NCBI GenBank assembly: GCA_035356615.1
Contig: DAOQSN010000004.1
Span: forward strand, 1 to 64,000
Length of the DNA: 64,000 nt
Source: JAKQDH01 sp029558835
GTDB lineage: Bacteria; Planctomycetota; Phycisphaerae; UBA1845
Reading direction: 5' to 3'
How positions within the stretch are numbered: position 1 is the stretch's first letter; the number at the start of each line of letters is the position of its first letter. This document shows, in pieces, positions 44,793 through 52,755 of this stretch. The notes beneath the pieces were generated by a model. It worked only from the letters and a program-made list of their open reading frames with translations, had not been told where the DNA came from and did not search any database. Both the position numbers and the translations under genes were made by a program.

Positions 44793-45373
44793 GGTTCCGG
44801 GAGGGCCCCCATACCGAGTTCCTCGATTCCGCCCACAGCCTGGGCTCTGGCTCCCACCGAGAGTCCGAGTAGCTCGAGCTCGGCGTCCTCGGCAGCGATG
44901 CCGAAGGCACCGTTGCTCAACACCGCGATCCAACCCACGCCGCCGACGGGGTTTAGGTCCGTGGGTGTCGGTTTCACGTGCACGGTGCGCAGGTCGTTGC
45001 ACGGATTGGCTGGGAACGGCTTCCGCAGGTACGGACCGTAGATGCACGGATACCCGTACGTCTCGCTGGTGTTGCCGGCTTCGTCCGAGAAGAGCAGAAG
45101 CTGGTTCACGAACTCCGAGCCCTTGGGCTGACCTGTGGCCGGCTGGGAACCCGGGAAACGTCCATGCTCCGCGTAGTACCGGTCGATGGCGTCGCGCACG
45201 ACCTCCAGGTCGTTCTGCAGCTTGCTGGCTCGGGCGCTGGTGGAGGCCCGCGAGATGCGCGGCACGGCGATGGCCGCGATGATCCCGATGATCACGACGA
45301 CCATCACCAGCTCGACCAGGCTGAACGCAGCCGCGTCGAACGTGCCTGCCTGGCGTGTGCGTACGCGTGCCAT
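44789..45373 (-). CDS. GspG-like pseudopilin, second copy
   Basis: About 194 residues: short leader, then AAA|FSLVELVMVVVIIGIIAA and the GspG-type body (ISRASTSARASKLQNDLEVV, then RDAIDRYYAEHGRFPGS). Compared with the copy at 45763 it has a larger cysteine-containing domain (YGYPCIYGPYLRKPFPANPC). The ATG at 45373 lies inside the right arm of the palindrome 45371-45406, with no good Shine-Dalgarno; the frame stays open upstream through further repeats, so the true start is uncertain. Confidence 0.82.
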   Translation of the reverse strand: MARVRTRQAGTFDAAAFSLVELVMVVVIIGIIAAIAVPRISRASTSARASKLQNDLEVVRDAIDRYYAEHGRFPGSQPATGQPKGSEFVNQLLLFSDEAGNTSETYGYPCIYGPYLRKPFPANPCNDLRTVHVKPTPTDLNPVGGVGWIAVLSNGAFGIAAEDAELELLGLSVGARAQAVGGIEELGMGALPEP

Positions 45374-45406
45374 GCTTACCCGCGACCGCAGTCGCGGGTA
45401 AGCATG
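45371..45406. repeat. 36-bp perfect palindrome
   Basis: CATGCTTACCCGCGAC - CGCA - GTCGCGGGTAAGCATG, two perfect 16-base arms. One near-perfect copy lies at 14856-14891 and a half copy near 28570. It overlaps the proposed start codon of the GspG-like gene. Confidence 0.9.
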
Positions 45407-45450
45407 CTCCGCGGCGCCAGGCGTATCGGCGGCCCTCATCAATCCCCCAG

Positions 45451-45520
45451 GTCCAGAGGACCTGGGCCACCCGCCCACGCTAAACAGATGCAATCCAGAG
45501 GACCTGGGCCACCCGCCGAC
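45451..45520. repeat. Direct repeat TCCAGAGGACCTGGGCCACC
   Basis: Two copies of TCCAGAGGACCTGGGCCACC plus CGCC, 43 bp apart. With the palindrome they fill most of the 389-base gap between the two GspG-like genes; I see no gene there. Confidence 0.75.
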
Positions 45521-45762
45521 GTGCCCATCCGCGCCGGTGGTCGGGAAGCGCGTGCCGCGTGACCGCGGCAAACGCGCCGTGCCGTCCGCCAACAAAGGAA
45601 CAGCCGCGCGGGAGCTTGGTCGGGCTCGGCCGCGCGGCCTGCATGTGGTCATGTCTTCACCCCATCCCTCAAGGTGACCGCTCCCGCCCGGGGTTGCGCT
45701 GGAGGACGGCGGCCGTCCACGCTTATGCCGCGCAGAGGCGAGCGGCACCCCGCGGTCACACG

Positions 45763-46266
45763 CTAATACGTGTCATAACCCACGCCGGCTTCGTCCTCGT
45801 CGTCGGTGTTGGCGATGATGTCGCCGGTGGCGTAGTTGTAGACCCAGCCGGCGGTTTTGGTGGCCTCGTCCACCGCAGGACCGGTATTGGCGATGACGAG
45901 CCCGGTGGCACCCTTATTGGGTCCGACTTGCAGCGGCGGCAGGTCTGAGCCGCGCAGGTACGGACCGTAAATGTGCTCATTGGCGTCGGAGCCGGTTTCG
46001 CCGCCCGCGTTCGTTTTCTTGAGCAACTGGTCCTTGAAGGTGTCGGCGTCTCCATCGCTGCCGGGGAAGGTGCCGCCGTGCTCAGCCGCGTACAGGTCAA
46101 TGGCGTTACGCAACGACGCGAGGCTGCCGCGCACCGAGGACTCCGCGGCCCCCTTGGCACCCCGGCTGATGCGCGGCACGGCAATGGCCGCGATCATGCC
46201 AATGATCACGACAACGATCACCAATTCCACCAAACTGAAGGCATTCTTACGCGCGGTTCTCCTCAT
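45763..46266 (-). CDS. GspG-like (pseudo)pilin, first copy
   Basis: A 167-residue protein with a short leader MRRTARKNA and then FSLVELVIVVVIIGMIAAIA, typical of type IV and type II (pseudo)pilins. The body has RNAIDLYAAEHGGTFPGSDG and a C-terminal acidic part (ANTDDEDEAG) that may bind calcium as in GspG. The ATG at 46266 follows GGGGA. Cleavage would occur after alanine, not glycine. By position (first of the pilin genes) it is the likely major subunit. Confidence 0.87.
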   Translation of the reverse strand: MRRTARKNAFSLVELVIVVVIIGMIAAIAVPRISRGAKGAAESSVRGSLASLRNAIDLYAAEHGGTFPGSDGDADTFKDQLLKKTNAGGETGSDANEHIYGPYLRGSDLPPLQVGPNKGATGLVIANTGPAVDEATKTAGWVYNYATGDIIANTDDEDEAGVGYDTY

Positions 46267-46437
46267 GACGGTCCCCTTGCTTGTGTACACGGAGTTACCC
46301 CAGGTGCCTACCCCAGGCGCTGGCAGTGTTGATATCGACGGTGGGGCAAGCCTGCTTTAAGATTGCCGCGCCGTCCCCGACCGTCTGCCCCCGAGTTCTC
46401 GGGCCCCGTCCGCAGGGCTAGCCGTCGGGCGGTTTTA

Positions 46438-47016
46438 TCAGTGCTTTCCCCCCTGCAAGTAGCGCGCTTCCTCGAGGACACGAAGGGTCGTTTCACCGTC
46501 GGCACACTCGAAGACCGCAGTCGTGCCGACAACCTCCCGCAACGTGCAACCGTCGAGCTCCTCGCCGACCCGCAGCCACACCCCGTCCACGACGGCGATC
46601 CTCAGACCTTCCCGCACCAGGACGGCCTGGAGTTGATGGTCGCCACGGAAGCGCTCCGCCGTGCCGGCCGCCGTGGGGCCGTCCAGAGGCACACCGAGGT
46701 CGCCCTCCACGGGGGCGGCGGCAGGCTGCGTCACGTCCAGCAGGCGCGCCGGCGGGGCGAACATGTCACGCAGTGGCTGCGTCGCATCGAACTTCGGTAG
46801 CCCCCGCGGGAAGTGCAGCTCCGGAATCGAGAGCAGCGCCGCGCTGGACGAGGCGGTCGCCTTGGCACCGGCCGGGCGCTGGTGCGGTGCGCGCGTGGAT
46901 TCCGTGGCCGGCGCCGCATCGGCGGTCTCGGGCGACGTCCACAGCCGGTCCGCCACCAACGCGAACCCGCCGATGGCAATCACCCCCAGGTATACGTGTT
47001 TCTTCCGGAGTGCCAT
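46438..47016 (-). CDS. PilP/GspC-like pilus assembly protein
   Basis: A 192-residue protein with one N-terminal membrane segment (about 8-22), a Pro/Ala-rich linker and a small C-terminal beta domain (LQAVLVREGLRIAVVDGVWL, then RVGEELDGCTLREV) like the homology region of PilP and GspC, which links the inner-membrane platform to the secretin. It follows PilO at 15 bases. The assignment rests on position plus this weak pattern; the usual PilP lipobox is absent. Confidence 0.65.
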   Translation of the reverse strand: MALRKKHVYLGVIAIGGFALVADRLWTSPETADAAPATESTRAPHQRPAGAKATASSSAALLSIPELHFPRGLPKFDATQPLRDMFAPPARLLDVTQPAAAPVEGDLGVPLDGPTAAGTAERFRGDHQLQAVLVREGLRIAVVDGVWLRVGEELDGCTLREVVGTTAVFECADGETTLRVLEEARYLQGGKH

Positions 47017-47031
47017 CTTATCAGCTACTGC

Positions 47032-47625
47032 CTAGCCCGATTTCTTCTTTGCCGGTGCGGCGGGCGCCGGTTCTGCCTCGGCGGCCGCGAACAAACTCAC
47101 GGTCAGACGCGTCGAGCGTCGCCCCGTTCCCATCCCCGCTACGGGCGTTCCGCCGTCCACCTGCACGTAGCCGACGTCCGCCCACAGGTCGGCGTCCTCG
47201 ATTGCCTGGAGGAACCTCATCAGGTCGGGCATGCCCCCGTTGGCCTCCAGGGTGTAACGCAGCTCCTGCAAGCCGGGATACTGCCGGGCGGGCAGCTCGA
47301 CCATGCGTAGCAGCTCAATCCCGTGACGCCGAGCCAGGTCCGCGAGCGTGCGCAGGTCGCGGTCCACGGGACCCCGTTCGGGAAGGTTCCCCTGTGCCTG
47401 CAACTGGAGCCGCCGCTGGCTCAGCTCCTCCCGCTGGGCCTCCAGCGCGCCGCGCGACCCAGCGAGATCCTTACGCAATGCCGCGACCGCGGAGGAACGC
47501 GTGCTGATCTCACTCGTCACGCTGTCCTCGCGCAGAAACGCCAGCCAGACGAAGCCGGCCGCGCAGGCGAGCACGATCAAGCCTCCGAGGATGTCAATGA
47601 GGGTTAGGTTGGAGCGTGTCGCCAT
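47032..47625 (-). CDS. pilO: PilO-like pilus assembly protein
   Basis: A 197-residue inner-membrane protein: one helix (about 10-30, ILGGLIVLACAAGFVWLAFL), a coiled coil (about 35-80, LEAQREELSQRRLQLQAQG) and a ferredoxin-like domain (about 90-185), ending in a Lys-rich tail. This is the PilO/GspM design, partner of PilN. The ATG at 47625 follows GAGAG. It is 8 bases downstream of pilN. Family assignment is by architecture and order. Confidence 0.82.
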   Translation of the reverse strand: MATRSNLTLIDILGGLIVLACAAGFVWLAFLREDSVTSEISTRSSAVAALRKDLAGSRGALEAQREELSQRRLQLQAQGNLPERGPVDRDLRTLADLARRHGIELLRMVELPARQYPGLQELRYTLEANGGMPDLMRFLQAIEDADLWADVGYVQVDGGTPVAGMGTGRRSTRLTVSLFAAAEAEPAPAAPAKKKSG

Positions 47626-47633
47626 GTTGCTCT

Positions 47634-48266
47634 CTACCAAGTGCAAAGCACTTCGAACCCCACTGCCGATCCTGTCAGCACGGGCTCCAGGCCCGCCCGC
47701 ACCTGCAACACTTCCGTGAACGCCCCGCAGGCCTTCAAGTGGGCCATGAACTCGTACAACTGCGGGTAGTCCGCGGCGTACCCTAGCAGTCTCAGCTTCC
47801 TGGGCGCCTCGATGGTCACGACCTGTGCCTGCGGCGCCCCTTCGGTGTTCGGAACACTCTGCAAGAGCGCCAGCAGTGGCTCCGCCCGGGCGCCGGCCGG
47901 CGTGGCCGGGTCCGTGGCCACGGCGGTCAGCCACGTCTCCTCCGGCAGGGCGTTGGCAATCAGCGCGAAGAGCGCGGACCACGCCCGTTTGGCACGCAAC
48001 GCCCGGGCCCGTTCGATCTGAGTCATTACCTTCGCGGACTCGGCAGTTACCGTCGCGACTTCGTTGCGGACGGTGCCCAACTCCCGCTTCAGACGCGCTT
48101 CTTCCCCGCGCAGGCGAACCGCCTGGGCGCGGTGCAGGAAGTCCAGCCCGACCGGCACCGCCAGCAGCAGCAGCGCCGCGGCCACCGCCAGGCTCCAGCG
48201 CGTCAGGTGAAGCCGCCGGGTCTGTGCCCGACGCACCTCCTCAGGTAGCAGGTTGATGCTGACCAT
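47634..48266 (-). CDS. pilN: PilN-like pilus assembly protein
   Basis: A 210-residue protein opening MVSINLLPEEVR, the PilN cytoplasmic motif (INLLP) that binds PilM. One membrane helix (about 22-42), a coiled coil and a C-terminal periplasmic domain (LPEETWLTAV) follow. The ATG at 48266 has GAGGAG six bases upstream. The frame continues upstream into pilM but that part is not protein-like. Confidence 0.9.
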   Translation of the reverse strand: MVSINLLPEEVRRAQTRRLHLTRWSLAVAAALLLLAVPVGLDFLHRAQAVRLRGEEARLKRELGTVRNEVATVTAESAKVMTQIERARALRAKRAWSALFALIANALPEETWLTAVATDPATPAGARAEPLLALLQSVPNTEGAPQAQVVTIEAPRKLRLLGYAADYPQLYEFMAHLKACGAFTEVLQVRAGLEPVLTGSAVGFEVLCTW

Positions 48267-48303
48267 CACTGCTCCTCGTGCCCGCAGCCGGCCGACCCGT
48301 CGG

Positions 48304-49401
48304 TCAGTCGGACATGGCCAAGCCCGCGGCGAGCGCGAACCCGGGCAACGCACTCGGCGGGGTGGCTCCCAAGTTCAGTCGGCAGCCCGTCTCGCCCAGA
48401 TAGGCCGATGCCCGGCGGACGGGAATGCCCAGGGCCGCGCTCAGGAACTCCGGCAGGTTTCGCAATCCCGCTCCGCCGCCCGTGAGCATCAAGTCTCCCG
48501 CCTGCCGGGCCGGGTAGCAGCTCAGGGCATACTCGTACGACTGTTTCAGACCGGCCGCCAGGCGGTTCAGCTCCGGACGCAGCGCGCCCAGCAGCAGGTT
48601 GGCAAGCTCGCCGCCCACTCCGGTGCTCTGTTCCGCGCGGATCCCGCGTCCGGACAGCGCGATGCCGTGCTCACACTTGTGGACCTCGGCAGAGGCTACG
48701 CTCAGCTCCAGCGCTTCGGCGATCAGTTGTGTCCAGGCCTCTCCACCGGCCGCGATCGGACGCACGACAACCGGCACTTCGTTGACGCAGACGACCACGC
48801 GTGTCTGTTGTGCCCCCAGGTCAAGCATGCCCCACACCTCATTCGGAGGCGGCGGACGCAGGGCCGCCCCGAGGCGACATAGGGCGGCCCCGGCTGAATC
48901 CACACCCTGGCACCGCAGCCCCGCCGAGGCGCACAACCCCACGGCGTCGAGTACCGCGGCATCCTTGGCCACCACGCCCAGCGCGTTCGGTGCGGGCACC
49001 GTGGTGGGTGGCAGGAGCCAATGCCGAATCTGCACGTTCCCGTCGCCCAGCGTCATGAGCCGCTCCATCTCGAAGCGGATGGCCTCGCCGACGTCGGTGC
49101 CCTCGGCCGTCAGTGCCTCGGGCAGCTCGAGCGACTGGTACTCCAGGTCCTTGGAGCCCAGCGCGGTGACGGCGGCCCGTCCGCCGAAGGCACCGCGGCT
49201 GAGGCAACTGCGGATCTGCTCAGCCGCCGGTGCGGCCGCCGCATTCTTGGCCGACTCGGGCAGACGCCACTCCAGGCGCGCCAGCGTGGTCAGTGACCAG
49301 CCCTGTGCCGTATGCACAAGCTGCACCGCGCGTACGCCGCGTGTCCCGAGGTCGAGACCGATCGGCGACGTCCTGCTGCGGGTACGCGTGAGCAGTTGCA
49401 T
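48304..49401 (-). CDS. pilM: PilM-like actin-fold ATPase
   Basis: A 365-residue PilM: the phosphate-1 motif IGLDLGTRGVRAVQL, FEMERLM, the phosphate-2 motif GMLDLGAQQTRVVVC, and the adenosine motif LMLTGGGAGLRNLPEFL. It forms the cytoplasmic ring with PilN of the type IV pilus alignment complex. The ATG at 49401 is used; a GTG at 49422 overlaps the GspF stop (GTGA) and is possible. Confidence 0.92.
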   Translation of the reverse strand: MQLLTRTRSRTSPIGLDLGTRGVRAVQLVHTAQGWSLTTLARLEWRLPESAKNAAAAPAAEQIRSCLSRGAFGGRAAVTALGSKDLEYQSLELPEALTAEGTDVGEAIRFEMERLMTLGDGNVQIRHWLLPPTTVPAPNALGVVAKDAAVLDAVGLCASAGLRCQGVDSAGAALCRLGAALRPPPPNEVWGMLDLGAQQTRVVVCVNEVPVVVRPIAAGGEAWTQLIAEALELSVASAEVHKCEHGIALSGRGIRAEQSTGVGGELANLLLGALRPELNRLAAGLKQSYEYALSCYPARQAGDLMLTGGGAGLRNLPEFLSAALGIPVRRASAYLGETGCRLNLGATPPSALPGFALAAGLAMSD

Positions 49402-49418
49402 GTTCCGTCCGTCTCCCG

Positions 49419-50645
49419 TCACTTGATGGCCGACGTCAGGTCAAACAGCGGCATGAACAGCGAGACCGCCACCGTGCCGACCACCGCTCCCATGCCGATC
49501 AGGATGATCGGCTCGATCAGCTTGGTGAGCGCGGTTACCAACTCGGTATTGCCCTCGTCGAGAATGTCCGCGCAGTAGGTCAACGCACCGCCCAGGTTGC
49601 CGCTCTCCTCTCCGGTCTTCACTGCCTGGCAGACGTAGGATTCGATGATGCCGGAGGCTTCAAAGGCCGTGCTCATGAGCCCGCCCCCCGTCACGGCGTT
49701 CTCCATGCCGTCAAAGAGCTTGCGGAACGCGACGTTGGTGGTCACGCCCCGGGCGAGTTCCAGCGTATCCAGCACACCGACCTTGCTTTCCAGCAGCATC
49801 CCCATGGTCCGCAGCACCTGCGCCTCGATGAGGCGCTTGCGCACGTGCCCGAGCAGCGGGACCTTCAACTGCAAGTCCGCCAGCCACTGGCGCCCCCGAC
49901 GATCGCGCACCAGAAACACCAGGGCGCCCACCGCGCCCGCCACCGCCGCGATCAAGCCGACCCAGTACGTCTTGGCCGCCATCCCCGCCGCCAGCATCAG
50001 CCGCGTCGAGGTGGGCACCTCGACGCTGAGCTGCGTGAACATCTCCGCGAACCGCGGCATCACGAAGAACATCAAAGCGGCCACGATGCCGACGCACAGC
50101 ACCACCAGCAGGGCCGGGTACGCCAGCGCGCCCAGGACCTTGTTACGCAGCGCCTGGCGCTTGGCCACCAGGAGCGCCAGGCGCTCGAACATCTGCGTCA
50201 GGGTGCCGCTGGCCTCGCCGGCGGCCACCACCGCGCAGTAGACCGGCTGGAACGTCTCCGGGTGCCGACGCAGCGCCTCGGTCAGCGGGACGCCCTCCTC
50301 CAGGTCGCGGACCAGTTCGTCCAGCAGCACGCCCTGGGCGGGCTTGCGCATTTCCCGTCGAATGGCGTGCAAGGCCGGCACCACCGCACTCCCCGCGCGC
50401 AGCAACATCGCCATCTGCCGCGTGAAGAGCACCAGGGTTCGCACCGGCAGCCGTCCCGCGGACACGTTGCCGGTCCGCGCGGCGCGTGCGGCCGCCCCGT
50501 CGGCGGCGTCGCGCTTCTCGGTGATGCGCGTTACGTACAAACCGCGCGCGCGGAGTTGCGCGACGGCCTCCCGGGAGTCCGCCGCCTCCAGCATGTCGTG
50601 GAGGCGCTTGCCCGCGCGGTCAATGGCTTCGTACGTCAGCAGCAT
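49419..50645 (-). CDS. PilC/GspF inner-membrane platform protein
   Basis: A 408-residue protein of the GspF fold with two repeated cytoplasmic domains: LVLFTRQMAMLLRAGSAVVP (about 70-89) and RTMGMLLESKVGVLDTLELA (about 270-289). Three or four helices follow the usual plan (about 165-190, 215-240, 380-400). It sits between the ATPase and PilM genes and forms the platform that the ATPase acts on. The start is ATG 50645. Confidence 0.96.
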   Translation of the reverse strand: MLLTYEAIDRAGKRLHDMLEAADSREAVAQLRARGLYVTRITEKRDAADGAAARAARTGNVSAGRLPVRTLVLFTRQMAMLLRAGSAVVPALHAIRREMRKPAQGVLLDELVRDLEEGVPLTEALRRHPETFQPVYCAVVAAGEASGTLTQMFERLALLVAKRQALRNKVLGALAYPALLVVLCVGIVAALMFFVMPRFAEMFTQLSVEVPTSTRLMLAAGMAAKTYWVGLIAAVAGAVGALVFLVRDRRGRQWLADLQLKVPLLGHVRKRLIEAQVLRTMGMLLESKVGVLDTLELARGVTTNVAFRKLFDGMENAVTGGGLMSTAFEASGIIESYVCQAVKTGEESGNLGGALTYCADILDEGNTELVTALTKLIEPIILIGMGAVVGTVAVSLFMPLFDLTSAIK

Positions 50646-50650
50646 GGTCC

Positions 50651-52405
50651 CTAGTCCTCAGACCCCGCGCCGGCCGCGTTGCCGACCGCGAGCGATTCCG
50701 AACGCGTCACGCGCAGCACTTCCTCCAACGTCGATTCACCGCCCTCCACCAGGTCCAGGGCCTTCTCGCGCAGGCCGCGCCAGCCCATCTTCCCCAGGTA
50801 CGCCCGGATCTCGGTCTCGTTGCCCTCGTTCTGCACGATGCGCTTCAGTTCCGCGTCCAGCAACATGACCTCGTAGATACCGATGCGGCCGCGGAACCCG
50901 CTGTTGTTGCACTCGCGACAACCCTCGCCCTTCTGAAACAACTCGTTGGCACGGGCCTCCCAGCCCACGCTGCGCAGCAGGCTCGGCGGTGGGTAGTAGG
51001 ACGCCCGGCAGGTCGGACAGATCTTGCGGGCCAGCCGCTGCGCGACGAAGCCCAGCACGGAGGCCGCAATGAGAAAGCGCTCAATCCCCATGTCCACCAG
51101 CCGCATGACCCCGCCCGGGCAGTCGTTGGTGTGCAGCGTTGAGAGGACCAGGTGGCCGGTAAGGGCCGCCTGGACGGCCACGCGCGCCGTCTCGCTGTCG
51201 CGGATTTCGCCCACCATGATGACGTCGGGGTCCTGGCGCAGGATCGACCGCAGCGCGCGGACGAACGTCAACCCGACGCCCTCGTTGACCTGAATCTGGT
51301 TGACCAGGGGGAGCTGATACTCGACGGGGTCCTCGATGGTGACGATGTTGGTCCCCTCGTTCCGCAGCAGGTCCAGCGCGGAATACAGCGTCGTGGTCTT
51401 ACCGCTGCCCGTTGGCCCGGTAACCAGCATGAGCCCGTAGGGGCTGCGGATCATCACCTCGATGGCCGCCCGGTCGCGCCCGCGCACGCCGAGCTGTTCC
51501 AGCTCGAACGTCAGATTCGACTTGTCCAGGATGCGGATGACGATTTTCTCGCCGAGCACCGTGGGCATGCTGGAGACGCGCAGGTCGATCTCCCGGCCGT
51601 CGGCCACCAGGTGCACGCGCCCCTCCTGCGGCAGCCGCTTCTCCGCGATGTCCATGCGGCCGATGACCTTGATGCGCGAGACGATGGCGGCGTGCATGCC
51701 CTTGGGCGGCTTGAGCATCTCGCGCAGCGTGCCGTCGATGCGGTAGCGGATGTGGGTCGCGTCGCGGTCCGGCTCGATGTGGATGTCGCTCGCCCCGCCA
51801 CGCAGCGCGGTCAGTACCGCGAGGTTGACCAGGTTGACGATGGGACTGCCGTCCACCATCTTGTCGAGGTCGGTGATGGGCCCTTCGTCAACGGCTTCGT
51901 ATTCGGTGATGCGGACGTCGCTCTCCTCGATCGAGGCGAGGAACGAGTCCACGTTCACCTCGTCGGCCAGGTATTTCCGCTGAAACTCCTCGAGGTTCTC
52001 CTCCAGCACCAGCACCGGGCGGATCGTGCACCCGGTCAGGTTGCGCAGCCGGTCGAGCGTCGGCAGCGACTGGGGCTCGACCATGGCCACCGTCAGCTCG
52101 TCCTGCACGCGGAAAAGCGGCAGGACCTTCAGTCGCTGGGCTTCCTCCTTGGGAAGCGTCCGGGCGACCTTGGGGTCGATCAAGCCGTGCCGCAGGACGC
52201 AGCCCTTAACGGCCAGGCGCGCGGAGAGGGCCTGCACCAGGGTGCTGGCGTTGATGGCGCCGATGCCCATCAGCGCCCGCCCCAGGCGCTCCCCCGAGGT
52301 GCGTTGGCGCGCGAGGGCTTCGGCGAGCTGGTCCGAGGTAATCAACTCGTCTCGGATCAGTTGCTCGCCCAGGCGGGCGGATTGTTCAATCGTCCACTTG
52401 GCCAT
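50651..52405 (-). CDS. Type IV pilus/type II secretion assembly ATPase (PilB/GspE)
   Basis: A 584-residue hexameric ATPase. The N-terminal domain (about 10-70) has two MshEN-like motifs, RLGEQLIRDELITSDQL and RLGRALMGIGAINASTL, the type that binds cyclic di-GMP in some PilB/MshE proteins. Walker A is GPTGSGKT (330-337), the Asp box is VTIEDPVEYQLP, Walker B is DVIMVGEIRDSETA (394-407) and the His box is STLHTND. The zinc site is CPTC (463-466) with CREC (496-499). The ATG at 52405 is chosen by the family opening. It energises pilin assembly. Confidence 0.96.
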   Translation of the reverse strand: MAKWTIEQSARLGEQLIRDELITSDQLAEALARQRTSGERLGRALMGIGAINASTLVQALSARLAVKGCVLRHGLIDPKVARTLPKEEAQRLKVLPLFRVQDELTVAMVEPQSLPTLDRLRNLTGCTIRPVLVLEENLEEFQRKYLADEVNVDSFLASIEESDVRITEYEAVDEGPITDLDKMVDGSPIVNLVNLAVLTALRGGASDIHIEPDRDATHIRYRIDGTLREMLKPPKGMHAAIVSRIKVIGRMDIAEKRLPQEGRVHLVADGREIDLRVSSMPTVLGEKIVIRILDKSNLTFELEQLGVRGRDRAAIEVMIRSPYGLMLVTGPTGSGKTTTLYSALDLLRNEGTNIVTIEDPVEYQLPLVNQIQVNEGVGLTFVRALRSILRQDPDVIMVGEIRDSETARVAVQAALTGHLVLSTLHTNDCPGGVMRLVDMGIERFLIAASVLGFVAQRLARKICPTCRASYYPPPSLLRSVGWEARANELFQKGEGCRECNNSGFRGRIGIYEVMLLDAELKRIVQNEGNETEIRAYLGKMGWRGLREKALDLVEGGESTLEEVLRVTRSESLAVGNAAGAGSED

Positions 52406-52419
52406 GGTCCGTGCGGTTC

Positions 52420-52755
52420 CTACAGGAAGCTGCGTACCGCGTCCTGCACGTCGTTGAAGAACCGGAAGCGCGGCGCCAGGTTCGTCAGCTCCAGGATTTC
52501 CCGACAGGTCGGGCTCACCTGGGCCAGCTTCAACTTGGTTGCCCGGTCGGCCAGTTCCTCGGTCGCCTTTACCAGACCCTCCAGCGCGATACTGTCCATG
52601 TACGGCACGTCCTGCAACGACACGACCACGCGCGGGTTGGGCGCGCTGAGCACCTGGAACAGCGTCTGGGTGAACTGGGTTGCATCGTTGTCCACCAGCG
52701 CGCCTACCGGGCTGAACACCTCCACCGTCCCGATCTGTTGCCGACCGACTTTCAT
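52420..52755 (-). CDS. STAS domain protein (anti-sigma antagonist type)
   Basis: A 111-residue single STAS domain, with the phosphorylation-type loop YMDSIALEGLV (Ser about residue 54) as in SpoIIAA/RsbV. It starts with an ATG that overlaps the GGDEF-protein stop (ATGA) and lies 14 bases before the ATPase gene. Such proteins bind anti-sigma factors or partners depending on phosphorylation. No anti-sigma kinase is nearby, so it may instead regulate the pilus machine. Confidence 0.9.
   Translation of the reverse strand: MKVGRQQIGTVEVFSPVGALVDNDATQFTQTLFQVLSAPNPRVVVSLQDVPYMDSIALEGLVKATEELADRATKLKLAQVSPTCREILELTNLAPRFRFFNDVQDAVRSFL

Noticed and set aside
44793..45470. Upstream extension of the GspH-like frame
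   Set aside because: It overlaps the GspG-like gene in another frame and reads as Arg/Gly-rich noise; the ATGA-coupled start at 44792 explains the gene.
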